DNA of 64,000 nt from Silanimonas sp. (GTDB taxonomy: Bacteria; Pseudomonadota; Gammaproteobacteria; Xanthomonadales; Xanthomonadaceae). Positions 1-8,069 of the stretch are shown piece by piece. The DNA lies in NCBI RefSeq assembly GCF_027531545.1, contig NZ_JAPZSC010000030.1, positions 1-64,000 on the forward strand, given 5' to 3'. The translations under genes were made by a program, and so were the position numbers. Positions within the stretch are counted from its first letter, which is position 1, and every line of letters begins with the position of its first letter. The notes beneath the pieces are model-generated. The model was given only the letters and a program-made list of their open reading frames with translations, was not told where the DNA came from and made no database searches.

Positions 1-23
1 CGTTTCGCCCGAGGGAGCCGCAC

Positions 24-51
24 ACTATACAGCAGTTTCGAAGTTCGTCAA
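24..51 (-). promoter_or_regulatory. Strong outward-facing promoter, rRNA-type (downstream of the pair)
   Basis: Read on the minus strand there is TTGACG (51-46), a 16-nt spacer and TATAGT (29-24), followed by a GC-rich discriminator. This is the closest match to a consensus sigma-70 promoter in the window and it points out of the left edge. The stretch upstream of its -35 is A/T-rich in otherwise GC-rich DNA, like an UP element. No coding frame is visible below it. Inference: one of two promoters of a stable-RNA operon (probably 16S rRNA) lying just outside the window. Confidence 0.65.
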
Positions 52-129
52 CACCGTAAAGCGAAACTTTCTTCTCAACCCCCCTCCGCCGCGCCGCTCG
101 TTTCCGAGCCACCCTGCGAAGGGGCGCGA

Positions 130-159
130 ACTATAGGCAACCGAGGGAGGGCGTCGCAA
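130..159 (-). promoter_or_regulatory. Second outward-facing promoter in tandem
   Basis: On the minus strand: TTGCGA (159-154), an 18-nt spacer, TATAGT (135-130), then a C/G-rich discriminator. The identical -10 hexamer and similar discriminator to the promoter at 24-51 suggest a tandem P1/P2 arrangement, as is common for rRNA operons. Confidence 0.5.
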
Positions 160-196
160 GCCCTTCACGGTGTTTTGTCCGCCAAGGGCGATCGCC

Positions 197-245
197 GTTC
201 AGTTTCGGCCGCGAAAACGCGGCCGAACGCGCATCAAAACTGAAC
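197..245. terminator. Nested inverted repeat behind tyrS
   Basis: An inner perfect 10-bp stem (204-213 with 218-227, AAAA loop) lies inside an outer 9-bp inverted repeat, GTTCAGTTT at 197-205 and AAACTGAAC at 237-245. It sits 18-66 nt past the tyrS stop. There is no uridine run after the stem in the tyrS direction, so it may work as a weak terminator, an mRNA-stabilising 3' end, or an insulator in front of the outward promoters. Confidence 0.5.
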
Positions 246-262
246 GACGGGGCGCGAAGCCC

Positions 263-1474
263 TCAAGCCACCACGAGGCGGATGCGCGCGAAGGTGCGCT
301 TGCCCACCTGCAGCACGGCTTCGAACCCGGGCTCGAACAAGCGCTGAGGGTCTTCGAACACCTCGCCATCAATACGTACAGCGCGCTCTTTCAGTTTGCG
401 CATCGCCTCGGAGTTGCTCGGCGTCAGTCCGGCCTGCGTCAGAAGGGCGGCGATTCGCAGCCCTTCCGCCGGTGCCGCGAGTTCCGTCAGCGGCAGCTGT
501 GAGGTATCGCCTGCGCCGGTGACCACCGCCTGCCAGCCCGCGATCGCCTTTTCGGCCTCGGCCACGCCATGGAAGCGGACCGTCAGTTCGCGCGCGAGGC
601 GCAGCTTCAGATCGCGCGGATGGAGGGTGCCACCCGCGACGTCCGCCTTCAGCGTGGCGAGCTCGGCCAGCGAAATCTCGAAGCTCAGCAGCTCGATCCA
701 TCGCCACATCAGCTCGTCACCGATCTTCATCGTCTTGGTGACGATGTCGATGGCTGGTTCATTGATGCCGATGTAGTTGCCGAGCGACTTGCTCATCTTG
801 TTGACGCCGTCGAGGCCCTCGAGCAGCGGCATCGTCATGACCACCTGTGGCGCCTGCCCGTGGTGCTCCTGCAGGCCGCGGCCCATCAGCAGGTTGAAGC
901 GCTGGTCGGTGCCGCCCAATTCCACGTCAGCCTTCAGCGCCACCGAGTCGTAGCCCTGCACCAGCGGGTAGAGGAACTCATGGATGGCGATCGGCTGCTG
1001 GCCGCTGAAGCGCTTTTGGAAGTCGTCGCGCTCCAGCATGCGCGCCACGGTGTGCTGGGCCGCCAGCTTGATCATGTCGGCCGCGGACATGGCGCCGAAC
1101 CACTCACTATTGAAGCGGACCTCGGTCTTCTCGCGGTCGAGGACCTTGAAGACTTGGTCGGCGTAGGTCTTCGCGTTCGCCAGCACGTCCTCGCGGGTCA
1201 GTGGCTTGCGGGTGGCGCTCTTGCCGGTCGGGTCGCCGATCATTCCGGTGAAATCGCCGATCAGGAAGATGACCTGGTGCCCGAGGTCCTGGAACTGCCG
1301 CATCTTGTTGAGCAGGACGGTGTGGCCCAGATGCAGGTCGGGCGCCGTCGGATCGAAGCCCGCCTTGATGCGCAGGGGACGGCCGGTGGCGAGGCGGGCG
1401 GCGAGGTCCTCGAGCTTGATGATGTCGTCCGTCCCGCGCGCGAGTTGCGCAAGGGCGGTGTCCGGCGTGGTCAT
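263..1474 (-). CDS. tyrS: Tyrosyl-tRNA synthetase
   Basis: Class I aminoacyl-tRNA synthetase that charges tRNA-Tyr in the cytoplasm. The 403-residue product has the HLGH signature (about residues 48-51) and KMSKS (about 226-230) of the Rossmann catalytic core, and a C-terminal S4-type RNA-binding region (from about 340). HLGH and the length fit the TyrRS subclass with a short linker seen in Xanthomonadales and many other Gammaproteobacteria. The frame opens at GTG (1483), but ATG at 1474 is the more usual start; neither has a strong Shine-Dalgarno. It is transcribed divergently from the M23 peptidase gene and ends just before two strong promoters that run on in the same direction. Confidence 0.97.
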   Translation of the reverse strand: MTTPDTALAQLARGTDDIIKLEDLAARLATGRPLRIKAGFDPTAPDLHLGHTVLLNKMRQFQDLGHQVIFLIGDFTGMIGDPTGKSATRKPLTREDVLANAKTYADQVFKVLDREKTEVRFNSEWFGAMSAADMIKLAAQHTVARMLERDDFQKRFSGQQPIAIHEFLYPLVQGYDSVALKADVELGGTDQRFNLLMGRGLQEHHGQAPQVVMTMPLLEGLDGVNKMSKSLGNYIGINEPAIDIVTKTMKIGDELMWRWIELLSFEISLAELATLKADVAGGTLHPRDLKLRLARELTVRFHGVAEAEKAIAGWQAVVTGAGDTSQLPLTELAAPAEGLRIAALLTQAGLTPSNSEAMRKLKERAVRIDGEVFEDPQRLFEPGFEAVLQVGKRTFARIRLVVA

Positions 1475-1532
1475 GGGCGGCACTTCATGAAGATGAAAAG
1501 GTGAGCAGGGGCCCGGTTCGGGCGCCAGCGCG

Positions 1533-1547
1533 TTAACCTCAGGTTAA
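1533..1547. promoter_or_regulatory. 15-bp perfect palindrome in the tyrS/M23 divergent region
   Basis: TTAACCTCAGGTTAA is a perfect dyad centred on 1540. It lies 59 nt upstream of the tyrS start and about 95 nt upstream of the M23 peptidase start, where an operator would sit. It is A/T-rich against a GC-rich background. The binding protein is unknown. Confidence 0.4.
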
Positions 1548-1582
1548 ACGCCGGGGCCAAAAAAACCAATCGCTTCAAAGGT

Positions 1583-1612
1583 TTGACGATGGTTTTCCGC
1601 TGTGGGTAAGTT
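1583..1612 (+). promoter_or_regulatory. Candidate promoter for the M23 peptidase gene
   Basis: TTGACG (1583-1588), an 18-nt spacer and TAAGTT (1607-1612) lie about 31 nt before the TTG start. The -35 is near consensus; the -10 matches only half the positions. Confidence 0.35.
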
Positions 1613-1642
1613 ACGGCCGTTTCCGTCCTCCGGAGTTGCGCC

Positions 1643-2929
1643 TTGTCGAATGCCCGCCGTCTCGCGCCCAAGGCGCCGCGAGCCCTGCCGATCGCCCTCG
1701 CGGGCGCCCTTGCCGTGCTGCTGGGTTCGATCGTTCCGGCGCTGGATGGCGCGATGGAGCGGGAAGCCCAGCCGGAGCGCGTGACGCAGGCCATCGCCCT
1801 GCCCCCGCCGCCGGCCGCAACGGTCGCCAGCGCGCCGCGCAATGACTGGCAGACGGTGCGCATCGCTTCCGGCCAGACCCTCGGCAGCGTGTTCGCCGAC
1901 CTCGGCTTGCCCGCCAGCACCATGCATCGCGTGCTGGAAGTGCCGGAAGCCAGCCAGATGGCCACGCGTCTGCGCGTGGGCAGCGAACTCGCCTTCGAGA
2001 TCGGCGCGGACGGCGAGCTCAAGGGCCTGCGCTTCGACCAGGACGAGAGCAAGCGCGTGCAGTTGGCGGTCTCGGAGGACGCCATCGAGCGCGAAGTGAT
2101 CGAGCGGCCGATGGAGCGCCGGGTGGTGATCGCCGGCGGCACGATCCGCAGCTCGCTGTTCGCTGACGGCGCCAAGGCCGGCCTCAGCGCCGCCGTCATG
2201 AACGACATGGTGAAGGCGCTGCAGTACGACATCGACTTCGCGCAGGACCTGCGTGAAGGCGACGCCTTCCAGATCGTCTACGAGGAACTGTGGCGCGAAG
2301 GCGAGCGCCTGCGCGACGGCGGCGTGGTCGCGGTCAACTTCATCAACCAGGGGAAGCCGTACACGGCAGTGCGCTTCGAACATAACGGCCAGCAGGAGTT
2401 CTTCGACCTCGACGGCCGCCCGCTGCGCAAGAGCTTCATGCGCACGCCGATCGAATTCGCGCGCCTGAGCTCCGGCTTCGGTGCGCGTCGCCATCCGATC
2501 CTCGGCCGCATGCGCATGCACAAGGGCGTCGATTACGCCGCGCCGACCGGCACACCGATCTTCGCGGCCGGCGACGCGCGGGTGAAGTTCGCCGGTTGGC
2601 AGAACGGCTATGGCCGCACGGTCATCCTCGACCACGGCAATGGCATCACCACGCTGTATGCGCACATGTCGCGCCTCGGCAGCTATCGCGTGGGCCAGCG
2701 CGTGCAGCAGGGCCGCACCATCGGCTACGTCGGCACCAGCGGCCTGTCGTCCGGTCCGCACCTGCACTACGAATTCCGCGTCAACGGCGTGCACCGCAAC
2801 CCGTTGACCGTGACGATGCCGAAGCCCGAGCCGCTGACCGGCGCGGCGCTGGCCGAGTACCGCCGCGCCACCGCCCCGGCGCTGGCCCAGCTGAAGCGCA
2901 TCGAAGGCTTCCAGCTCGCGGCGCGCTGA
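1643..2929 (+). CDS. M23 family peptidoglycan DD-endopeptidase, membrane-anchored
   Basis: Predicted zinc metallopeptidase that cleaves peptidoglycan cross-links in the periplasm (MepM/OapA-like layout). The 428-residue protein has an N-terminal signal-anchor helix (about 15-35), an OapA/LysM-like cell-wall-binding region (about 68-115), a linker, and a C-terminal M23 domain with the HxxxD ligands (H293, D297) and the HxH motif (H373, H375). All metal ligands are present, so it should be active rather than an EnvC-type activator. The start is TTG at 1643, chosen because GGAG (1632-1635) sits 7 nt upstream and the reading gives a normal signal anchor. anmK follows after 6 nt, linking wall cutting to recycling of its products. 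Confidence 0.9.
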   Translation: MSNARRLAPKAPRALPIALAGALAVLLGSIVPALDGAMEREAQPERVTQAIALPPPPAATVASAPRNDWQTVRIASGQTLGSVFADLGLPASTMHRVLEVPEASQMATRLRVGSELAFEIGADGELKGLRFDQDESKRVQLAVSEDAIEREVIERPMERRVVIAGGTIRSSLFADGAKAGLSAAVMNDMVKALQYDIDFAQDLREGDAFQIVYEELWREGERLRDGGVVAVNFINQGKPYTAVRFEHNGQQEFFDLDGRPLRKSFMRTPIEFARLSSGFGARRHPILGRMRMHKGVDYAAPTGTPIFAAGDARVKFAGWQNGYGRTVILDHGNGITTLYAHMSRLGSYRVGQRVQQGRTIGYVGTSGLSSGPHLHYEFRVNGVHRNPLTVTMPKPEPLTGAALAEYRRATAPALAQLKRIEGFQLAAR

Positions 2930-2935
2930 CCGGCC

Positions 2936-4078
2936 GTGCCTTCGCAGGGCGACGCGCTGTTCGTCGGGCTGATTTCCGGCACCAGCGCCGATGGCATCGA
3001 TGCCGCGCTGATCTCGGTTTCGCCGCCCATCGTGGGCACCGCGCCGCGCATCGCGGTGCTGCGCGCCCGCACCACCCCTTACGAACCCGACCTTCGCGCC
3101 ACGATCCTGCGCGTCTCGCAAAGCGAGGCCACGGTGCATCTCGATGAGTTCGGCGCGCTGGACAGCGCGATCGGCGAGGCTTTCGCGCAGGCGACCCTGG
3201 CGCTGCTGGACGAGGCCGGCATCGCACCGGCGCAGGTGCGTGCGATCGGCTCGCACGGGCAGACCCTGCGGCACCGGCCGCGGCCGCCGCACCGGTTCAC
3301 CCTACAGGTGGGCGACCCGAATGTGATCGCGGAGCGCACCGGCTGCGACGTGGTGGCCGATTTCCGCCGCCGCGACGTGGCCGCCGGCGGTGAAGGCGCG
3401 CCCTTGATGCCGGCTTTCCATGCCGCCGTACTCGGCGACGCCCGCGAAGTGCGTGCGGTGTTGAACCTCGGGGGCATCGGCAACCTCACCCTGCTCCCGA
3501 CGACGGGCCCGGTGCGCGGCTTCGACACGGGCCCGGCGAACGGATTGATGGACGCGTGGTGCTTCGAGCACACCGGCCATGCCTATGACGCTCACGGCGC
3601 CTGGGGCGCCACCGGCCGCGTGCTGCCCGGGCTGCTGCAGCGCTGCCTGGCCGAGCCGTGGCTGGCCCTACCACCGCCCAAGAGCAGCGGCCGCGACCAG
3701 TTCCATCTGGGCTGGCTGCGCGAGCGGCTGGAAGGCGACGAGGCGCCGCAGGACGTGCAGGCGACGCTGGTGGAATTCAGTGCGCGCAGCATCGTCGATG
3801 CGCTGCGTGCCACGCAGCCGGACACCACGCGTCTGATCGCCTGCGGTGGCGGCGTGCACAACGCCCTGCTGATGGCGCGCCTTGCCGCCCTGCTGCCGGG
3901 CGTGGCGGTGGAAAGCAGCGCCGCGCACGGCATCGACCCCGATGCGGTCGAGGCGGCGGGCTTCGCGTGGCTGGCCTGGCAAACGCTGGAGGGGCGGCCG
4001 GGCAATCGCCCGGAAGTGACGGGGGCCGCCGGCCCGCGCGTGCTGGGCGTGATCGTTCCGGGGCGTCGCGGCGACTGA
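2936..4078 (+). CDS. anmK: Anhydro-N-acetylmuramic acid kinase
   Basis: Cytoplasmic kinase that opens and phosphorylates 1,6-anhydro-MurNAc to MurNAc-6-phosphate, a step in recycling cell-wall sugar. The 380-residue product carries the family's GTSADGID phosphate-binding motif near residue 15, plus the later NLGGIGN and FDTGPAN motifs. It starts at GTG 2936, 6 nt after the M23 peptidase stop, so the two are probably co-transcribed. The muropeptide importer ampG lies just beyond on the opposite strand. Confidence 0.95.
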   Translation: MPSQGDALFVGLISGTSADGIDAALISVSPPIVGTAPRIAVLRARTTPYEPDLRATILRVSQSEATVHLDEFGALDSAIGEAFAQATLALLDEAGIAPAQVRAIGSHGQTLRHRPRPPHRFTLQVGDPNVIAERTGCDVVADFRRRDVAAGGEGAPLMPAFHAAVLGDAREVRAVLNLGGIGNLTLLPTTGPVRGFDTGPANGLMDAWCFEHTGHAYDAHGAWGATGRVLPGLLQRCLAEPWLALPPPKSSGRDQFHLGWLRERLEGDEAPQDVQATLVEFSARSIVDALRATQPDTTRLIACGGGVHNALLMARLAALLPGVAVESSAAHGIDPDAVEAAGFAWLAWQTLEGRPGNRPEVTGAAGPRVLGVIVPGRRGD

Positions 4079-4093
4079 ACCCTGCCGGCGGAA

Positions 4094-4378
4094 TCAGCTG
4101 CCTTCGGAAGGATTGCGCGTGTACGCCGGCGCGTCGTTGGGCAGATCGGTCATCGCGTTCATGGCTTCGTAGAACGCGCGGGCTTCCTCGTCGTTCCACG
4201 CGCCACGCAGGCGGGCGATGTCGCCCGGCACCGGCGGCGGCTCGGGCTCGGCCATGCCGAGCGCCTGCTTGAGCAGGTGCAGGATCACGTCGTTGAGCGG
4301 CCAGCCCTTCTGACGGGCCAGCTCTTTCAGCCGTTCGGCCACACGCTCATCGATGTCGCGGACGAGGAAATCGGCCAT
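4094..4378 (-). CDS. Orphan ribbon-helix-helix (FitA/Arc-like) protein
   Basis: A 94-residue protein. Residues 1-42 fit a ribbon-helix-helix DNA-binding fold: an N-terminal beta strand (ADFLVRDID), then two helices. The rest is acidic and proline-containing. Such domains occur in antitoxins and small repressors. No PIN-type toxin gene is adjacent: ampG lies upstream on the same strand and anmK is convergent on the other side. A chromosomal regulator is therefore more likely than half of a toxin-antitoxin pair. It is the third gene of a probable xthA-ampG-rhh unit, 28 nt after ampG. Targets are unknown. Confidence 0.7.
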   Translation of the reverse strand: MADFLVRDIDERVAERLKELARQKGWPLNDVILHLLKQALGMAEPEPPPVPGDIARLRGAWNDEEARAFYEAMNAMTDLPNDAPAYTRNPSEGS

Positions 4379-4406
4379 GGGGGCGGGCCGCGCTCCGTGG
4401 AAGGGA

Positions 4407-5768
4407 TCAGGATTTCGAGCTTACGCCCGCGGGCGCATGGCGCGCCAGCCACGCCACCAGCGCGATCGCGGGCACAGCCAGCGCTGCGGTGCCGGCGAAG
4501 AACAAGGCGTAGGCCTCCATCAGCGGCCGCGTCTGGGCCAGCGTCTCGACGATGACGCCGGAAAAGCCCTTCATCACCTTGCCAAGCAATGCATAAAACG
4601 AACTCAGCAACGCGTACTGGGTGGCGGTGTAGCCGACGTTGGTGAGGCTCGACATGTAGGCGATCAGCGCGATGCCGGCGAAACCGGCGCTGAAGTTGTC
4701 GATCGCCATGGCGATGCCGAACACAACGTTGTTCGCACCGGACAGGGCGAGCCAAGCGAACGCGAGGTTCGACAACGGGCCCAGCACCGCGCCGAGCAGC
4801 AGGGTCGGGAACAAGCCGAGGCGCAGGGCGGCCACGCCCGCCGCCGCGGTGCCGAAGAACGTGGCCGCGAGGCCGATGCCGCCACGCACCTTGCCGATCG
4901 TCTGCTCGGCGATGCCGAGATCGGCATACAGCGGGTTCGCCATCGGCCCCATCACGAAGTCGGCGAGGCGGTACAGGCTGATCGCGGCGAGGACGGCCAA
5001 GGCCATCTGCCGGTGCTGGAGGAAGAAGGCGATGAACGGGCCGAGGATGGCGTCGTAAAGCCCGCGCGGCGTCCACAGCGGCGGAAGGCCCACCGTCGAC
5101 GACGGCCCGGCGCTGCGCGGTTCACCGACGAACAGCACCACGACGAGGCCGGCGAAAGCCATCGCGGCGAAGGCGGCGTAGGACGAGGCCCAACCAACCT
5201 GGGCGGCCACGAGGAAGATCAGGGCGTCGGTCAGCAGCAGCGCCGTGCGGTAACCGAGCTGGTAGGCCGCGCTGAGGATCGCCAGCTGGTCGCTGCTCTC
5301 GGCGCACTCGATGCGCCAGGCGTCGATGACGATGTCTTGCGTGGCGGAAGCGAGGGCAACGCCCAGCGCAATCGCCCCGAACAGCTGCAGATGGCCCTTT
5401 GGCGTGAGGATCGCCATGGCGAGCAGGCCGAGCACCACCCCGCCCTGCGCCAGCAGCAACCAGCCGCGGCGCCGACCGAGGCGGCCGAGCAGCGGCACCG
5501 TGGTGCGATCGACCACCGGTGCCCAGAGGAACTTCACGGAATAGGCGATACCGACCCACGAGAGGAAACCGATGGCCCCCAGCTCGATGCCCTCGGTGCG
5601 CAGCCAGAAGCCCAGCGTGTTCCCGACCAGCATGAAAGGCAGGCCGGCGGCGAGGCCAAGCACCAGCAGCAGCGCCACCTTCGGATCGCGCACGCCGCGC
5701 AGCACTTCGCGCCAGCCGGGGCGCGGGGCCGCTGCAGGCGTCGAGGTGGCGGTTGAATCAGTCGGCAT
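4407..5768 (-). CDS. ampG: AmpG-type muropeptide MFS permease
   Basis: Inner-membrane major facilitator that imports GlcNAc-anhydroMurNAc (peptides) from the periplasm for recycling. The 453 residues contain about 12-14 hydrophobic helices. AmpG hallmarks include a first loop with the GLPFMLVGNTLGFWLR region, a WAPVVDR motif and the SATQDIVIDAWR segment in the middle of the N-half. The C-terminus is short, as in the 12-14-helix AmpG of Gammaproteobacteria. Its start overlaps the xthA stop by 11 nt, indicating translational coupling. Together with anmK and the M23 peptidase it forms a peptidoglycan turnover cluster. In ampC-bearing relatives AmpG feeds beta-lactamase induction; no ampR/ampC is seen here. 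Confidence 0.92.
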   Translation of the reverse strand: MPTDSTATSTPAAAPRPGWREVLRGVRDPKVALLLVLGLAAGLPFMLVGNTLGFWLRTEGIELGAIGFLSWVGIAYSVKFLWAPVVDRTTVPLLGRLGRRRGWLLLAQGGVVLGLLAMAILTPKGHLQLFGAIALGVALASATQDIVIDAWRIECAESSDQLAILSAAYQLGYRTALLLTDALIFLVAAQVGWASSYAAFAAMAFAGLVVVLFVGEPRSAGPSSTVGLPPLWTPRGLYDAILGPFIAFFLQHRQMALAVLAAISLYRLADFVMGPMANPLYADLGIAEQTIGKVRGGIGLAATFFGTAAAGVAALRLGLFPTLLLGAVLGPLSNLAFAWLALSGANNVVFGIAMAIDNFSAGFAGIALIAYMSSLTNVGYTATQYALLSSFYALLGKVMKGFSGVIVETLAQTRPLMEAYALFFAGTAALAVPAIALVAWLARHAPAGVSSKS

Positions 5769-6528
5769 AGTCGACGACGAAGGGCGCGTGATCAGAGAAG
5801 CGCGGTTCCGGGTGGATCGCGCAATCCTTCAGCCGCGACGCCAGACCGGGGCTGACCAGCTGGTAATCGATGCGCCAGCCGACGTTCTTGGCCCGGGCCG
5901 CGCCGCGCTGGCTCCACCACGTGTAGTCCTGCCCGTCCGGGCGCAGGCGCCGGTAGGCGTCGACCCAGCCGTCTTCTTCGAGCAGGGCTGTCAGCCACTG
6001 GCGCTCTTCCGGAAGGAAACCGGAGTTCTTCTCGTTCGACTTGGCGTTGCGGATGTCCTTCGGCGTGTGCGCGATGTTCCAGTCGCCGCAGACCACCACA
6101 TCGCGGCCCGAGGCCAGCAGCGCCTGCAACTGCGGCCGGAACCAGCGCATCACTTCGAACTTGAAGCCTTGGCGCTCGTCGCCCGAGCTGCCGGAAGGCA
6201 AGTACAGGGAAACGACGGACAGGTTGCCGATGCGGGCCTCCAGCCAGCGCCCCTCTTCGTCGAAGGGCGCCCAGCCGAGGCCGGTGGCGTACGCATCCGG
6301 CTTCGTGCGGCTGTAGACCGCCACGCCCGAATAGCCCTTCTTCGTCGACGCGTCGCGAAACGCCACGTGCCAGCCCGCCGGACGGAACAGCGCGTCGGCC
6401 AGCTGGTGCTCCTGCGCCTTGGTCTCCTGCACGCACAGCACGTCGATGCCGGACGCAGCAAACCAGTCGAAGAACCCCTTGCTGGCCGCGGAGCGCAGGC
6501 CGTTGGCGTTGAAGCTGCAGATGCGCAT
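5758..6528 (-). CDS. xthA: Exodeoxyribonuclease III (AP endonuclease)
   Basis: Mg2+-dependent 3'-5' exonuclease and AP endonuclease of base-excision repair. The 256 residues show the full endonuclease/exonuclease/phosphatase signature: N-terminal SFNANG, E35 in QETK, D149/N151 in GDWNIAH, D221 in RIDY and the terminal D246-H247 of SDHAP. Length and motifs match ExoIII family enzymes. It is divergent from pyrE across 134 nt, and its 3' end overlaps ampG by 11 nt, so it heads the xthA-ampG-rhh unit. Confidence 0.96.
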   Translation of the reverse strand: MRICSFNANGLRSAASKGFFDWFAASGIDVLCVQETKAQEHQLADALFRPAGWHVAFRDASTKKGYSGVAVYSRTKPDAYATGLGWAPFDEEGRWLEARIGNLSVVSLYLPSGSSGDERQGFKFEVMRWFRPQLQALLASGRDVVVCGDWNIAHTPKDIRNAKSNEKNSGFLPEERQWLTALLEEDGWVDAYRRLRPDGQDYTWWSQRGAARAKNVGWRIDYQLVSPGLASRLKDCAIHPEPRFSDHAPFVVDYAD

Positions 6529-6662
6529 GAAAAGGCGGGTCAGGGATCACAGCCGGATTGTCGCCGATCCGGCCGTGCCGCCGCGCGTCGCAGCCCTGCA
6601 GATGCGCGGGGAATGGGCTTTCCGCTAGCCTGACGACCTTTCCGATCCATGCCGGAGCCCGC

Positions 6663-7313
6663 GTGAGCACCTACCGCCAAGCTTTCCTCGATCTGTCGCT
6701 GCGCGCGGAAGCGCTGCGCTTCGGCGAGTTCCACCTGAAATCCGGCCGCACCAGCCCCTACTTCTTCAATGCCGGGCAGTTCAACACTGGCGCCACGCTG
6801 TCGGGCCTCGCCGACTGCTACGCCGAGGCGCTGCTGGAGAGCGGCGTGGCCTTCGACATGCTGTTCGGCCCCGCCTACAAGGGCATCCCGCTGGCCACCG
6901 CGCTGGCGATGGCGCTGGCGAAGCGCGGCCGCGACGTGCCGGTCGCGTTCAACCGCAAGGAAGCCAAGACCCATGGCGAGGGCGGCACGCTGATTGGCGC
7001 CCCGCTCAAGGGCCGCGTGCTGATCGTCGACGACGTGATCACCGCCGGCACCGCCGTCCGCGAGTCGGTGGAGATCATCCGCGCTGCCGGTGGTACGCCC
7101 TGCGGCGTGCTGATCGCGCTGGACCGCCAGGAGCGAGGTGCGGAAGGCCAGCGTTCCGCGGCCCAGGAGGCCTCGGCGGCACTGGGCGTGCCGGTGGTCT
7201 CGGTCGCCCGGCTGGACGACCTGTTCACCTTTGTCGCGGACCGCCCCGAACTGGCCCTGCATCGCGAGCGCCTGCTGGCGTATCGTGCGGCCTACGGTTC
7301 GATCGACGGATGA
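6663..7313 (+). CDS. pyrE: Orotate phosphoribosyltransferase
   Basis: Joins orotate to PRPP to form OMP in de novo pyrimidine synthesis. The 216-residue product carries the PRPP-binding loop VLIVDDVITAGTA (about residues 119-131) and the family's FHLKSGRTSPYFFN region near the N-terminus. The start is GTG at 6663, with GGAG 5 nt before it; the longer frame upstream adds an unrelated N-terminus and is rejected. The next gene begins 6 nt after the stop. The pairing xthA | pyrE is common in Gammaproteobacteria. Confidence 0.96.
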   Translation: MSTYRQAFLDLSLRAEALRFGEFHLKSGRTSPYFFNAGQFNTGATLSGLADCYAEALLESGVAFDMLFGPAYKGIPLATALAMALAKRGRDVPVAFNRKEAKTHGEGGTLIGAPLKGRVLIVDDVITAGTAVRESVEIIRAAGGTPCGVLIALDRQERGAEGQRSAAQEASAALGVPVVSVARLDDLFTFVADRPELALHRERLLAYRAAYGSIDG

Positions 7314-7319
7314 TCTGGC

Positions 7320-8021
7320 ATGGCCCGTACCGCCCTTCCCCGCCGCGTGATCCGGCCCGCCGCGCTCGCGGTCGCCCTGCTGGCCGCCCTGCCCATCGCC
7401 ATCGCGCCGGTGGCGGCCCAGGGCACCGAAGCAACCGCGGAGAAGAAGCTCTACCGCTGGACGGATTCCAGCGGCAAGGTCCACTACACCGACGCCCTGC
7501 CGGCCGACGTGGTGAACCAAGCGCGCGCCGAACTGAGCGTGGCCACGGGCCTGGTGCGCAGTACCGTCGACCGCGCCCTGACGGCCGAAGAACGCCGCGC
7601 CGCCGAAGCGGAGGCCCTCCGTGCCGCCGAGGCCCAGGCGCGCGTCGAGAACTCACAGCGCTCCGAAGAGGCAAAGGTCAGCAGCTTCCGCACCGAAGAG
7701 GACCTGCGCATGGCCTACATCGACCGCCAGAGGGTCATCGACGAGACGCTCGAAAGCCTCGAGGCCGCCATCAATTCGCAGCGCGGCAGCCTGCACCAGC
7801 AGCTGGGCGTCGCTGGCGATGCCGAGCTGGCCGGCCGCCCGGTGCCGCGGCGCACGATCGACGTCATCCTCGAACTGCGCGAGGAGGTGCAGAAGCAGGA
7901 GCAGGCGCGCGTCGAGCGTGCGGCGGAGCGCCAGGTGCTTGGCGAGGAGATGGAACGGCTGGTCGTGCTGTTCCGCGAGCGCCAAGCGGCCCGCGAGCGC
8001 GGGATGGCCACCGAGATGTAA
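7320..8021 (+). CDS. DUF4124-containing exported protein
   Basis: A 233-residue protein of unknown role. It has an N-terminal signal sequence (hydrophobic about 12-34, Ala-rich cleavage region ending near AQG) followed by a short DUF4124 module, recognisable from the YRWTDSSGKVHYTD segment (about 43-56). The remaining 140 residues are strongly charged and helical (Glu/Arg/Ala-rich) and probably form a coiled coil in the periplasm. DUF4124 proteins are frequent in Xanthomonadales and Pseudomonas as exported envelope proteins. It begins 6 nt after pyrE, so it is likely co-transcribed. Confidence 0.75.
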   Translation: MARTALPRRVIRPAALAVALLAALPIAIAPVAAQGTEATAEKKLYRWTDSSGKVHYTDALPADVVNQARAELSVATGLVRSTVDRALTAEERRAAEAEALRAAEAQARVENSQRSEEAKVSSFRTEEDLRMAYIDRQRVIDETLESLEAAINSQRGSLHQQLGVAGDAELAGRPVPRRTIDVILELREEVQKQEQARVERAAERQVLGEEMERLVVLFRERQAARERGMATEM

Positions 8022-8025
8022 CCGC

Positions 8026-8054
8026 CCGGTGCCGGGTCCGCGAGCGGACACCGG
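8026..8054. terminator. Hairpin between convergent DUF4124 and algC genes
   Basis: GTCCGC (8036-8041) pairs with GCGGAC (8044-8049), and CCGGT (8026-8030) with ACCGG (8050-8054), giving a compact structure in the 48-nt convergent gap. No T-run follows on either strand, so terminator function is only plausible. Confidence 0.3.
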
Positions 8055-8069
8055 CGCGAGGGGCTGGGA

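Noticed and set aside
4094-4378. Reading the RHH gene as half of a toxin-antitoxin pair.
   Set aside because: No toxin gene is adjacent on either side; both neighbours are recognised metabolic/transport genes.
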